From NCBI GenBank assembly GCA_018823745.1, contig JAHJHR010000011.1:107802-171801 (forward strand): a stretch of DNA of 64,000 nt. The letters are read 5' to 3'. A model generated the notes under the pieces. The model ran no database searches. It worked only from the letters and a program-made list of their open reading frames with translations, and had not been told where the DNA came from. Of this stretch, positions 42,833-51,493 are shown piece by piece. Numbering within the stretch: position 1 is the first letter of the stretch; every line of letters begins with the position of its first letter. The position numbers were made by a program, and so were the translations under genes. This DNA comes from Alphaproteobacteria bacterium. Lineage in GTDB: Bacteria; Pseudomonadota; Alphaproteobacteria; Oceanibaculales; Oceanibaculaceae.

Positions 42833-43842
42833 TGGCCCTCCTCCTCGAACCCGACCAGCGCCAAAGCGCGGGCGCGGATGCCCTGGGAGCGGGCGTGATG
42901 CACCAGCGCCTCCTCCCGGCCATGCGTCACCCAGACCTCGGGCGCGCCGACATCGGCCAGGGTCTGGCACAGCTCGTCCCAATCGGCATGGTCGGAGATC
43001 ACCAGCGGCAGCTCGACGCCGCGCTGCTTGGCGCGCTGGCGCACCCGCATCCAGCCCGACGCCACCGCCGTCACCGGTTCCGGCAGGCGGCGCGACCAGC
43101 GATCCGCGATGGCCGAGGGCGGGGCGAGCACGAGGCGCCCGCGAAACTCCTCCTTCTCCCGCGCCAGCGCTGGCAGCAGCGGGCCGAGAGCCACCCCCTG
43201 CGCCTCGTACAGCTCGCACAGGCCTTGCAGCGCGCCATGGATGAAGATCGGTGCATCATAGCCCGCCTCGCGCAGCAGGCAGATCACCCGTTGCGCCTTG
43301 CCCAGCGCATAGACGCCGACGACATGCGCGCGCTCCGGGAACAGCGCCAGCGAATGCAGCAGCTTGCCGATCTCCTCGCTGTCCGGCGGATGGCGGAACA
43401 CCGGCAAAGCGAAGGTCGCCTCGGTGACGAACACATCGCAGGGGACCGGCTCGAACGCCGGGCAGGTCGGGTCGCGCCGGCGCTTATAGTCGCCGGAGAT
43501 GACGATGCGGCTGCCGCGATAGGTCAGGCTGACCTGCGCGCTGCCCAGCACATGGCCGGCCGGATGCAGCCGCAGCTCGACCTCGCCGATATTGACCGGC
43601 TCGCCATAGGCCAGCGCCTGGCGCGCTTGCCCCTCCTCCACGCCATAGCGCGCCGCCATGATGGCCAGCGTGCCCGGTGTTGCCAGCACCGCCTTGTGGC
43701 CGGCGCGGGCATGGTCGGCATGGCCATGGGTGATGACGGCCTTCTCGACCGGCCGTGTCGGATCGACATGGAAACGGCCGGGACGGACATACAGCCCTTC
43801 CGGCCGCACCTCGACCCAGCTCTCTGGCTTGGGGATACTCAT
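42829..43842 (-). CDS. Ligase-associated DNA exonuclease (metallo-beta-lactamase fold)
   Basis: A 337-residue MBL-fold nuclease of the Artemis/Snm1-like (beta-CASP) kind. The metal-binding HxHxDH is ITHGHADHARAG near residue 38. VISGDYKRRRDPTCPAFEPV provides the later metal aspartate, and the C-terminal beta-CASP region ends with VWVTHGREEALVHHARSQG. It overlaps the ligase by four bases, so the two are co-translated. It presumably trims DNA ends for the ligase. Confidence 0.9.
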   Translation of the reverse strand: MSIPKPESWVEVRPEGLYVRPGRFHVDPTRPVEKAVITHGHADHARAGHKAVLATPGTLAIMAARYGVEEGQARQALAYGEPVNIGEVELRLHPAGHVLGSAQVSLTYRGSRIVISGDYKRRRDPTCPAFEPVPCDVFVTEATFALPVFRHPPDSEEIGKLLHSLALFPERAHVVGVYALGKAQRVICLLREAGYDAPIFIHGALQGLCELYEAQGVALGPLLPALAREKEEFRGRLVLAPPSAIADRWSRRLPEPVTAVASGWMRVRQRAKQRGVELPLVISDHADWDELCQTLADVGAPEVWVTHGREEALVHHARSQGIRARALALVGFEEEGQ

Positions 43843-43895
43843 GGGGGATCATATGGCGCGCCGGCAGTGCCGGGCCAAGGTGCCTGCAAAGGCAA

Positions 43896-43926
43896 CCCTG
43901 CCATCACCGCCGCGGCAATGGCAGGG
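43896..43926 (-). terminator. Perfect 9-bp inverted repeat after the GST gene
   Basis: CCCTGCCAT at 43896-43904 pairs with ATGGCAGGG at 43918-43926 over a 13-base loop, 8 bases past the GST stop on the minus strand. It lies upstream of the exonuclease gene on the same strand. There is no clean T-tract after it (the next bases are TTGCC), so it is either a weak intrinsic terminator or an mRNA-end stabiliser. Confidence 0.4.
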
Positions 43927-43933
43927 CCATGTG

Positions 43934-44626
43934 TCAGCGCTTGGCGTATTGCTTGCTGCCAAACATGATCTCGCGCTGTTCATCGCTGATCGGGCCGGCG
44001 CGGCGCTGATCGGCGAGGACGGCGAGGCCCTTCTGCACCGCCGGGCGGGCCTCCAGGGCGGTGCGCCAGCGCTCGACCTCGGGATATTGCGCGATATCGA
44101 CGGCCTGGCGGTCGGGATAGCGCAGCCAGGGCATGATCGCCATATCGGCTATGGAGTAGTCGCCAGCGACATAGTCACGGCCCTGAAGGCGCTTGTTCAG
44201 CACGCCATAGAGCCTGTTCGCCTCGTTCGAATAGCGGGTGATGGCGTAGTCGATCTTTTCCGGGGCGTATTGCAGGAAATGATGCGCCTGGCCCAGCATC
44301 GGACCGACGCCGCCCATCTGGAACATCAGCCATTGCAGCACGTCGTAGCGCGCCGCACCCGATTTCGGTAGGAACTTGCCGTATTTATCGGCCAGATAGA
44401 TCAGGATCGCGCCGCTTTCCATGACCGTATAAGGCTTGCCGTCCGGTCCGTCCTGATCGACGATGGTCGGCATCTTGTTGTTCGGATTGAGCTTCAGATA
44501 CTCAGGCTCGAACTGCGCGCCCTTGCCGATATCGACCGGGATGACAGTGTAGGGTACACCCAGCTCTTCCAGCAGGATGGAAACCTTGAAGCCATTCGGC
44601 GTCGGCCAGGTATAGAGATCGATCAT
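43934..44626 (-). CDS. Glutathione S-transferase (YfcG/Ure2-like)
   Basis: A 230-residue GST. The thioredoxin-like N-domain starts MIDLYTWPTPNGFKVSILLEEL, with LNPNNKMPTIVD as the cis-proline and VMESGAILIYLADKYG as the glutathione gamma-glutamyl-binding ESxAI motif. The all-helical C-domain carries YSIADMAIMPWL. The NGFKVSIxLEEL pattern points to the nucleophilic-asparagine/Nu-class type (YfcG/YghU), active as disulfide-bond reductases. ATG at 44626 is the conserved start. Its place inside the ligase-associated module is probably accidental. Confidence 0.88.
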   Translation of the reverse strand: MIDLYTWPTPNGFKVSILLEELGVPYTVIPVDIGKGAQFEPEYLKLNPNNKMPTIVDQDGPDGKPYTVMESGAILIYLADKYGKFLPKSGAARYDVLQWLMFQMGGVGPMLGQAHHFLQYAPEKIDYAITRYSNEANRLYGVLNKRLQGRDYVAGDYSIADMAIMPWLRYPDRQAVDIAQYPEVERWRTALEARPAVQKGLAVLADQRRAGPISDEQREIMFGSKQYAKR

Positions 44627-44743
44627 GATCCGTCCTTTCGGGGACAAAGTTTACGTTTTCTCGCCCAAGGTATCGGCGCAGTGTGACAGCGCCAAGTGCC
44701 CCAGCCTTCACATCTGTAATGACCGACAGGAACGAGTGGCGAC

Positions 44744-45157
44744 ATGACCGGATTTGCCCTGCACCCGCAACTGGCCGCCGATACGCGCGAGATCGGGCAA
44801 TATGGCCTGTGCCGCATCCTGCTGATGAACGACGCCACCTATCCCTGGCTGGTGCTGGTGCCCGAACGCCCCGATATCCGCGAAATCCATCAGCTTGATG
44901 CCGGTGACCGCGGCCTGCTGATGGACGAGATCGTGCGCACCACACAGGCGCTGGAAACCCTGTACACCCCGACCAAGCTGAATGTCGCGGCGCTGGGGAA
45001 CATGGTGCCGCAGCTGCATGTCCATGTTATCGCCCGCTTCGACAGCGATGCCGCCTGGCCCGGCCCGGTCTGGGGCAAGGTGCCGGCCACGCCTTATCCG
45101 CCCGAAGAAGCCGATGCCCTGATCGGGACATTGCGGAGCACGCTGGAGCTGTCCTGA
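44744..45157 (+). CDS. HIT-domain protein
   Basis: A 137-residue member of the histidine-triad nucleotide hydrolases or transferases. The triad itself is QLHVHVIAR, a HxHxx variant in which the first position is the HVH pair and the third His is absent (the QLHVH core is retained). The length is normal. It faces the cyclic-nucleotide-binding gene with 4 bases between stops. A nucleotide-phosphoramidate or dinucleotide-polyphosphate hydrolase is the family role. Confidence 0.85.
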   Translation: MTGFALHPQLAADTREIGQYGLCRILLMNDATYPWLVLVPERPDIREIHQLDAGDRGLLMDEIVRTTQALETLYTPTKLNVAALGNMVPQLHVHVIARFDSDAAWPGPVWGKVPATPYPPEEADALIGTLRSTLELS

Positions 45158-45161
45158 CCTA

Positions 45162-45560
45162 CTATCCGCGGAACGCTCTTTCCGCTTCTTCGCGCAGATT
45201 ATCAGCCAGCATCTGGTTGGTGGCGTAAAGCCGCTTCATCATCACCTTCAGCAGGGCCTTCACGCCCGGCTCGCAGCTTTCCAGCAGCCGGTCGATGATC
45301 TGCTCGGTAATGGTGGAGCAGACCGTCACCTCGGTAGCGCGGACGGAGGCCTGGCGCGCGCCCTTGCTGACCAGCGCCATCTCACCGACGATCTCGCCGG
45401 CACCCAGATAGGCCAGATGGGTCTCAACGCCCCCCCGGGTGATGAAGACCTCCACCCGCCCGGATTCGATCATATAGGCGTTGCTGCCCAACTCGCCCTC
45501 TCGGAACAGCAGGCTGTCCGCATAGAAAACCCGGCGATCGAGAATCTTTACCTTGGCCAT
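45162..45560 (-). CDS. Stand-alone cyclic-nucleotide-binding domain protein
   Basis: A 132-residue protein formed by one cNMP-binding beta-barrel: SLLFREGELGSNAYMIESGRVEVF, then LAYLGAGEIVGEMALVSKGARQASVRA, where GEIVGEMAL and ARQASVRA are the phosphate-binding cassette with its conserved Glu and Arg. A short helical tail (MMKRLYATNQMLADNLREEAE) takes the place of a DNA-binding domain. It may be a sensor that works by protein contact. The ATG at 45560 is used; it abuts the divergent helicase. Confidence 0.85.
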   Translation of the reverse strand: MAKVKILDRRVFYADSLLFREGELGSNAYMIESGRVEVFITRGGVETHLAYLGAGEIVGEMALVSKGARQASVRATEVTVCSTITEQIIDRLLESCEPGVKALLKVMMKRLYATNQMLADNLREEAERAFRG

Positions 45561-45625
45561 TGCCGCCTTACTTCCGATCTGTCGATATCGACGCGCAAGC
45601 CTGTTTCCGCATTGCTGGTCCGATC

Positions 45626-48088
45626 TTGGATACTGCACCACTCAATATCACGTTACCGGCGAAATTTCGCGACTGGTTCGCGGCGCGCGGCTGGCAGGCG
45701 CATGACCATCAGCTGGCCATGCTGGCGGCGGCGCGCGACGGGCGCTCCGCGCTGCTGATCGCGCCGACCGGCGGCGGCAAGACGCTGGCCGGTTTCCTGC
45801 CCAGTCTGGTCGAACTGGCGGACGGCGACTATTCGGGGCTGCACACGCTCTATGTCTCGCCGCTGAAGGCGCTGGCGGTCGATATCCACCGCAATCTTGA
45901 AGTGCCGGTGGCGGAGATGAATCTTCCGGTCCGCATCGAGACGCGCACCGGCGACACGCCGCAATCCAAACGGCTGCGTCAGCGCACGAAACCGCCGCAG
46001 ATGCTGCTGACCACGCCGGAATCGCTGGCCCTGCTGCTCTCCTACCCGGATGCGCCGCAGATGTTCGCCGGGCTGAAATGCGTGGTGCTGGATGAGCTGC
46101 ACGCGATTGCCGGCACGAAGCGTGGCGACCTGCTGGCACTCGGCCTTGCGCGGCTGTCCAGCCTCGCACCCGGCTGCCGGCGCGTCGGCCTGTCGGCCAC
46201 CGTGGCGCATCGCGACCCGCTGATCGCCTATCTGTCGGCGGAGGGCCGGGCCGGTGCCGGCGATGTGGTACTGGTAGCGGGCGGCGAGGCAGCAAAGCCG
46301 GAGGTGAAAATCCTGCTGCCGCGCGGGCGCATGCCCTGGTCCGGCCATATGGCGGTCTTTGCCCTGCCGGAGGTCTATGAGGCGGTGAAGGCGGCAAAAA
46401 CCGCCATCGTCTTCGTGAACACCCGCGCCCAGGCGGAGATCGTGTTCCAGGAGCTGTGGCGGCTGAATGACGACAATTTGCCCATCGGCCTGCACCATGG
46501 CAGCCTCGCCGTCGAGCAGCGCCGCAAGGTCGAGGCGGCGATGGCACGCGGCGCCTTGCGCGCCGTGGTGGCAACCTCCTCGCTCGATCTCGGCATCGAC
46601 TGGGCGGCGGTGGACCTTGTGGTGCAGATCGGTGCGCCGAAGGGGGTGAGCCGGTTGCTTCAGCGCATCGGCAGGGCCAATCACCGGCTGGATACGCCAA
46701 GCCGCGCCCTGCTGGTGCCAGCCAACCGCTTTGAAGTTCTTGAATGCCGGGCGGCGCTGGATGGCATCCGCGCGATGGAGCTGGATGGTGACCCGCCGCG
46801 ACCCGGCGGGCTGGACGTGCTGGCCCAGCATATCATCGGCACTGCCTGCGCCGGGCCATTCCAGGCCGACGCGCTGTATGCCGAGATCGCCAGCGCCGCG
46901 CCCTATGCCGGCCTCGACCGACAGATTTTTGACGATGTTCTGGAATTCTGCGCTACCGGCGGCTATGCGCTGCGCAGCTATGAGCGCTACCGGCGGCTGA
47001 TCGGCGACGGAGAAGGCGGCTGGCGGCTGGCGCATCCGGTGCATCTGCGGCGCTACCGGATGAATGTCGGCACCATCGTGGAAGCGGTGACGCTGAAGGT
47101 GCGGCTGAATCGCGGGCCGATCCTGGGCGAGGTCGAGGAATATTTCGTCATGGGGCTGAATCCCGGCGACACCTTCCTGTTCGCCGGGCGGCTGCTGCGC
47201 TTCAACGGGTTGAAGGAAACCACCGTCCAGGCCAGCCCGGCCACCGGCGACGCGCCGAAGATACCGGCCTATGCCGGCGGGCGGCTGCCGCTGTCGACCT
47301 ATCTGGCCGACCGGGTGCGCGGCCTTTTGCAGGATGATGCGAACTGGCCGACTTTGCCCGCCCCGGTCGAAGAATGGCTGCGCATGCAGCAATTCCGCTC
47401 CATCATGCCCCGCCGCGAGGGGTTGCTGGTCGAGAGCTTCCCGCGCGGCGGCAAGGAATTCCTGGTCGCCTATTGCTTCGAGGGCCGCAACGCGCACCAG
47501 ACGCTGGGCATGCTGCTGACCCGGCGGATGGAACGGCTGGGCTTCGGCCCGCTGGGCTTCGTCGCCTCGGATTACGTGCTGGCGGTGTGGAGCCTAAAGC
47601 CGGTGCAGGCCGGCGACATCGATGCGCTGTTCGCCGAGGATCTGCTGGGCGACGATCTGGAGGAATGGATGAATGAGAGCAGCATGCTGCGCCGTACCTT
47701 CCGCAACGTCGCCGTGATCGCCGGGCTGATCGAGAAACGCTCCCCCGGGCAGGAGAAGACCGGCCGGCAGGTCACTTTCAGCGCCGATCTGATCTATGAC
47801 GTGCTGCGCAAGCACGAGCCCTCCCATGTGCTGTTGCGCGCCACCCGCGCCGACGCCGCCGGCGGGCTGACCGATATCGGCCGGATTTCCGGCATGCTGG
47901 GCCGCATCAAGGGGCGGATCACCCATCGCCGGCTGGACCGCATCTCGCCGCTGGCAGTTCCGGTGATGCTGGAGATCGGCCGCGAGCAGGTCTATGGTGC
48001 CGCGCTTGACGATCTGCTGGGCGAAACCGCCGAATCGCTGATCGAAGAAGCCACCCGTATGCCTCCGCAAGCCCGTCTGCCCCTGTAA
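45626..48088 (+). CDS. Ligase-associated Lhr-like DEXH helicase
   Basis: An 820-residue superfamily 2 helicase. Walker A is LIAPTGGGKTLAGF, motif Ia YVSPLKALAVDIHRN, motif II VVLDELHAI, motif III GLSATVA, and motifs V-VI ATSSLDLGIDW and LLQRIGRANHRLD. A winged-helix and Lhr C-terminal region follow, with the DUF4942-like core around RYRMNVGTIVEAVTLKVRL. The true start is unclear: TTG at 45626 (opening on DTAPLNITLPAKF) and TTG at 45560 are both in frame without a good ribosome site. It is one base from pdeM downstream, so the two form an operon. Confidence 0.9.
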   Translation: MDTAPLNITLPAKFRDWFAARGWQAHDHQLAMLAAARDGRSALLIAPTGGGKTLAGFLPSLVELADGDYSGLHTLYVSPLKALAVDIHRNLEVPVAEMNLPVRIETRTGDTPQSKRLRQRTKPPQMLLTTPESLALLLSYPDAPQMFAGLKCVVLDELHAIAGTKRGDLLALGLARLSSLAPGCRRVGLSATVAHRDPLIAYLSAEGRAGAGDVVLVAGGEAAKPEVKILLPRGRMPWSGHMAVFALPEVYEAVKAAKTAIVFVNTRAQAEIVFQELWRLNDDNLPIGLHHGSLAVEQRRKVEAAMARGALRAVVATSSLDLGIDWAAVDLVVQIGAPKGVSRLLQRIGRANHRLDTPSRALLVPANRFEVLECRAALDGIRAMELDGDPPRPGGLDVLAQHIIGTACAGPFQADALYAEIASAAPYAGLDRQIFDDVLEFCATGGYALRSYERYRRLIGDGEGGWRLAHPVHLRRYRMNVGTIVEAVTLKVRLNRGPILGEVEEYFVMGLNPGDTFLFAGRLLRFNGLKETTVQASPATGDAPKIPAYAGGRLPLSTYLADRVRGLLQDDANWPTLPAPVEEWLRMQQFRSIMPRREGLLVESFPRGGKEFLVAYCFEGRNAHQTLGMLLTRRMERLGFGPLGFVASDYVLAVWSLKPVQAGDIDALFAEDLLGDDLEEWMNESSMLRRTFRNVAVIAGLIEKRSPGQEKTGRQVTFSADLIYDVLRKHEPSHVLLRATRADAAGGLTDIGRISGMLGRIKGRITHRRLDRISPLAVPVMLEIGREQVYGAALDDLLGETAESLIEEATRMPPQARLPL

Positions 48089-48089
48089 A

Positions 48090-48761
48090 ATGCCGAACAC
48101 TGCCCGTTTCGAGGTGAATGGCGCCCTGCTCGCCGGCGACCCCAGCGGGGCTCTGTGGTGGGCCGAGCGCCGTGCGCTGATCGTCGCTGATCTGCATCTG
48201 GAAAAGGGTACCGGCTTTGCCCGGCGCGGCACGCTGCTGCCACCCTATGACACGCGCGAGACGCTGACGCGGCTGGAGGCGGTGATGAGCCGGCTGTCCC
48301 CGGACATCGTCATCAGCCTGGGCGACAGCTTCCATGATGGCGATGCCGCAGCGCGGCTGGATGCGGGCGATACGGCCCTGCTGTCACGGCTGACCGCCGC
48401 CTGCGACTGGCGCTGGATCGCCGGCAATCACGATCCCGCCCCGCCGGGTGATTGGGGCGGCCGGGTGGACAGTGAAATCGTGCTGGGCAGCCTCGTCTTC
48501 CGGCATGAGGCGATCCTGGATCGGGCTGCCGGCGAGATCAGCGGTCATTTTCATCCCAAGGCCACGGTGCAGACCCGCGCCCGGCGCATTTCCGGGCGGT
48601 GCTTCGTGACCGACGGGCAGCGGCTGGTCCTGCCGGCCTTCGGTGCCTATACCGGCGGGCTGGATGTCACCACCCCCGCCATTGCGCGTCTGTTCCCGCG
48701 AGGCTTTGACATTCACCTGATCGGCCGCACCAAGGTGCACAGCCTGCCGCGAATAAAATAG
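48090..48761 (+). CDS. pdeM: Ligase-associated DNA-damage-response endonuclease PdeM
   Basis: A 223-residue calcineurin-like metallophosphoesterase. The metal-binding motifs are in order: VADLHLEKG (D34, H36), ISLGDSFHDGD, WIAGNHDP and ISGHFHPKA. The extended form of the first motif and the last GHFHP are those of the PdeM endonuclease that accompanies the Lhr-like helicase. It starts one base after the helicase stop. The product is expected to nick DNA as part of a repair complex with the exonuclease and ligase encoded at 41249-43842. Confidence 0.9.
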   Translation: MPNTARFEVNGALLAGDPSGALWWAERRALIVADLHLEKGTGFARRGTLLPPYDTRETLTRLEAVMSRLSPDIVISLGDSFHDGDAAARLDAGDTALLSRLTAACDWRWIAGNHDPAPPGDWGGRVDSEIVLGSLVFRHEAILDRAAGEISGHFHPKATVQTRARRISGRCFVTDGQRLVLPAFGAYTGGLDVTTPAIARLFPRGFDIHLIGRTKVHSLPRIK

Positions 48762-48837
48762 CAAAAACAACAGCGCCGCCCCTTGACGCCCATAGATGCA
48801 TTCCTATGTTGGCACGCATGGGTCCGGGCCCCTCTGG

Positions 48838-48915
48838 CGACCAAGGCGTTGGTCGTGATGTCGGAACCCCTCGCTTGTAAGCGCGCTGACGCAGCGCCTT
48901 TGCATAGGAGAGGTT
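48838..48915 (+). promoter_or_regulatory. Structured 5' leader of terC with possible Shine-Dalgarno sequestration
   Basis: The 157-base gap before terC holds a 7-bp stem (CGACCAA 48838-48844 with TTGGTCG 48849-48855, loop GGCG). A second hairpin GCGCT/AGCGC (48883-48887 with 48893-48897) overlaps an alternative CGCT-AGCG stem (48872-48883). AACCCCTC at 48865-48872 can pair with GAGAGGTT at 48908-48915, the ribosome site, with one mismatch. This is the layout of a translational on/off switch. It does not clearly match the yybP-ykoY manganese riboswitch. Confidence 0.5.
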
Positions 48916-48918
48916 GCG

Positions 48919-49920
48919 ATGGACAGCGTTGTCCCGTTCCTCACTGCGCCTTTTTTGGGTACCCCCCTCTGGTTCTGGCTGGCTTTCGGCGGCATCGTCA
49001 TCGCCTTGCTGACCTTCGATCTCGGCGTCCTGCACAAGGACCAGCGCGAAATCGGCGTCAGGGAAAGCCTGATGCTCTCAGCCGGTTATATCGCCGTCGC
49101 CCTGTTATTCGGGGCTGGAATCTGGACCTATGCCGGGCGTGACTCCGGCATGGAATACCTGACCGGCTTCCTGATCGAGAAATCCCTGTCGATCGACAAT
49201 ATCTTCGTCATCTCGATGATCTTCGCCACCCTGGCGATCCCCCGGAAATACCAGCATCGGGTACTGTTCTGGGGCATTCTGGGTGTCATCCTGCTGCGCG
49301 GGCTGATGATCGGCGCAGGTGCGGCAGCCGTGCAGAATTTCGGCTGGGTGATGTTCATCTTCGGCGGCCTGCTCGCCCTGACCGGCGTGAAGATGCTGTT
49401 CTCCAGCGGCCATGACTCGGAAATGAAGGACAGCAAGCTGCTGGCCTTCCTGCGTCGCCATCTGCCGCTGACCGACAAGGTCGAGGGCAACCATTTCTTC
49501 CTTCGCCAGCAAACCCCGGACGGCACGCGCAGCAAGCTAATGGTGACGCCACTGTTCGTTGCGCTGATCATGATCGAGCTGATCGACCTGCTGTTCGCCA
49601 TCGACAGCGTGCCTGCGATCTTCGCCATCACCACCGATCCCTTCGTGATCTACACCTCGAACATCTTCGCCATTCTGGGATTGCGTGCGCTGTATTTCGC
49701 CCTGGCGGCGATCCTGCCACGTTTCATCTATCTGAAATACGGCCTGTCGCTGGTGCTGGTCTTCATCGGCGGCAAGATTTTCTACAGCCATTTCTATGGC
49801 AAGCTCGACACCGCCATTTCGCTGGGCGTGACGATGATTCTGATCGGCGGCGCCATCCTGATCTCGCTGTGGAAGACGCGGCGCTCGGCACGGGAAGACG
49901 CCGAACAGCCGGCTGAGTAA
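48919..49920 (+). CDS. TerC-family membrane protein
   Basis: A 333-residue integral membrane protein with about eight or nine hydrophobic spans. The acidic TerC motifs EKSLSIDNIFVISMIF and LIDLLFAIDSVPAIFAI lie in paired membrane segments and are thought to handle Mn(II) or other metals. The long cytoplasmic loop between spans (SGHDSEMKDSKLL to FLRQQTPDG) is typical of the Alx/TerC branch. AGGAGAGG lies 6 bases before the ATG. Family members export manganese or help metallate secreted enzymes. A structured leader precedes it and an intrinsic terminator follows. Confidence 0.9.
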   Translation: MDSVVPFLTAPFLGTPLWFWLAFGGIVIALLTFDLGVLHKDQREIGVRESLMLSAGYIAVALLFGAGIWTYAGRDSGMEYLTGFLIEKSLSIDNIFVISMIFATLAIPRKYQHRVLFWGILGVILLRGLMIGAGAAAVQNFGWVMFIFGGLLALTGVKMLFSSGHDSEMKDSKLLAFLRRHLPLTDKVEGNHFFLRQQTPDGTRSKLMVTPLFVALIMIELIDLLFAIDSVPAIFAITTDPFVIYTSNIFAILGLRALYFALAAILPRFIYLKYGLSLVLVFIGGKIFYSHFYGKLDTAISLGVTMILIGGAILISLWKTRRSAREDAEQPAE

Positions 49921-49937
49921 CCGGCGGCGGTACAGAT

Positions 49938-49968
49938 AAAGGGCGGGTCTCGCGGCCCGCCCTTTTTT
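49938..49968 (+). terminator. Intrinsic terminator after terC
   Basis: AAAGGGCGGG at 49938-49947 pairs fully with CCCGCCCTTT at 49956-49965 across an 8-base loop, and the T-run continues to 49968. This is a textbook rho-independent terminator. It separates terC from the photolyase operon, whose promoter begins three bases later. Confidence 0.92.
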
Positions 49969-49970
49969 CG

Positions 49971-49997
49971 TGATCCAACAGCCCTGCCGGCGCGTAA
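49971..49997 (+). promoter_or_regulatory. RpoE (ECF, ChrR-controlled) type promoter of the photolyase operon
   Basis: TGATCC at 49971-49976 is followed by exactly 18 bases and then TAA at 49995-49997. This matches the TGATCC-N18-TA consensus described for RpoE of Rhodobacter sphaeroides, the singlet-oxygen sigma factor held by ChrR. The genes behind it (photolyase, FAD protein, DUF1365, Cfa-like) are members of that regulon in other alphaproteobacteria. Transcription would begin around 50003-50006, giving a short leader before the ATG at 50039. Confidence 0.85.
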
Positions 49998-50038
49998 AAA
50001 CGATAGAATTAGCCGCTCTTTACAGATTGCCCCGCCCG

Positions 50039-51493
50039 ATGTCCGATTCAGATACGCCGATCATCATCTGGTTCCGCCAGGATTTGCGGCTGTCCGATAA
50101 TCCGGCGCTGCATGAAGCGGCGCGGACCGGGCGACCCGTGGTGCCGGTTTATATTCTCGACGAGGCCACTCCGGGTGATTGGGCGTTGGGCGGGGCCAGC
50201 CGCTGGTGGCTGCATCACAGCCTGTCTGCCCTGGCCTCCAGCCTGGGCGCGCTGGGCGCAACACTGGTGATGCGGCGGGGCGACCCACGCTCCATCCTGC
50301 CCGGCCTGATTGCGGAAACCAAGGCCGGCGCGGTGCACTGGAACCGCTGCTACGAGCCCTCCGCCATGAAACGCGACGAGGCCATCAAATCGGCGCTGAA
50401 GGCCGACGGATTCACCGTCGCCAGCTTCAACGCCGCCCTGCTGCACGAACCCTGGACCGTGCAGAACAAATCCGGCGAGGCTTTCCGCGTCTATTCGCCC
50501 TTCTGGCGCACCTGTCTGGCCCAGGGCGACCCCGCCGCCCCCCTGCCCGCCCCCGCAGCGCTGACAGCCGGACCGGCCGTCACCAGCGACCGGCTTGACG
50601 AGTGGGGCCTGCTGCCGACAACGCCTGACTGGGCCGGCGGAATGCGGGAAAGCTGGACACCCGGGGAGGCCGGCGCGAAGGCCTGTCTGGTCGATTTCCT
50701 TGACGAGGCCATTGCCCTCTACAAGGCGCAGCGCGACCGGCCGGACATCAAGGCAACCTCGCGCCTGTCGCCGCATCTGCATTTCGGCGAGATCGGGCCA
50801 CGCCAGATCTGGCAGGCCTGCAGCTTCACCCCGGACGAAGGCGGCGGGGCCGGCGCCAGCACACAGAAATTCCTGGCAGAGATCGGCTGGCGCGAATTCT
50901 CGCATCATCTGCTCTATCACAACCGCGCTTTGCCGGAGACTCCGCTGCGCGCGGAATTCGCGGAGTTTCCCTGGCATGAGAATGATGCGGCCCTGACCGC
51001 CTGGCAGCGCGGCCTGACTGGCTTTCCCATCGTCGATGCCGGCATGCGGGAGCTGTGGCATACTGGCTGGATGCACAACCGCGTGCGCATGATCGTCGCC
51101 TCCTTCCTGGTGAAGGATCTGCTGATCCCCTGGCAGGAGGGCGCCGCCTGGTTCTGGGACACGCTGGTCGATGCGGATCTGGCGAATAACTCGGCAAGCT
51201 GGCAATGGGTTGCCGGCTGCGGCGCTGATGCCGCGCCCTATTTCCGGGTGTTCAACCCGATTCTGCAGGGCGAGAAATTCGACCCCAGGGGCGATTACGT
51301 CCGCAAATGGATACCGGAGCTGGCCAGTCTGCCGGTAGAGTATGTCCATAAGCCCTGGCTGGCGCCGGAGGGGGAATTGCAGAAAGCAGGCATCACCCTT
51401 GGCAAGACCTATCCCCACCCCATCGTCGACCACGATGCCGCGCGCAAGCGCGCTCTCGACGCCTTCGCCCGGATCAAGAAGGCAGCCGCCTGA
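50039..51493 (+). CDS. phrB: Deoxyribodipyrimidine photolyase
   Basis: A 484-residue photolyase/cryptochrome. The N-terminal antenna-binding Rossmann part begins IIIWFRQDLRLSDNPAL. The C-terminal FAD domain shows SRLSPHLHFGEIGPRQIW, GWREFSHHLLYH, GMRELWHTGWMHNRVRMIVASFLVKDL and NNSASWQWVAGCGADAAPYFRVFNP. The last pattern with the N and W residues is that of CPD class I photolyases. Light-driven repair of thymine dimers is the expected role. ATG at 50039 opens on the conserved start; the GTG at 49970 would overlap the promoter. The next gene begins directly after the stop. Confidence 0.94.
   Translation: MSDSDTPIIIWFRQDLRLSDNPALHEAARTGRPVVPVYILDEATPGDWALGGASRWWLHHSLSALASSLGALGATLVMRRGDPRSILPGLIAETKAGAVHWNRCYEPSAMKRDEAIKSALKADGFTVASFNAALLHEPWTVQNKSGEAFRVYSPFWRTCLAQGDPAAPLPAPAALTAGPAVTSDRLDEWGLLPTTPDWAGGMRESWTPGEAGAKACLVDFLDEAIALYKAQRDRPDIKATSRLSPHLHFGEIGPRQIWQACSFTPDEGGGAGASTQKFLAEIGWREFSHHLLYHNRALPETPLRAEFAEFPWHENDAALTAWQRGLTGFPIVDAGMRELWHTGWMHNRVRMIVASFLVKDLLIPWQEGAAWFWDTLVDADLANNSASWQWVAGCGADAAPYFRVFNPILQGEKFDPRGDYVRKWIPELASLPVEYVHKPWLAPEGELQKAGITLGKTYPHPIVDHDAARKRALDAFARIKKAAA

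Noticed and set aside
44625..44650. A second TGATCC followed after 18 bases by TTTACG, pointing to the HIT gene.
   Set aside because: The -10 position is TT rather than TA, and the hexamer lies across the GST start codon; probably chance.
48762..48918. The terC leader as a yybP-ykoY manganese riboswitch.
   Set aside because: The conserved loop sequences of that class could not be found; only generic hairpins and Shine-Dalgarno pairing are visible.
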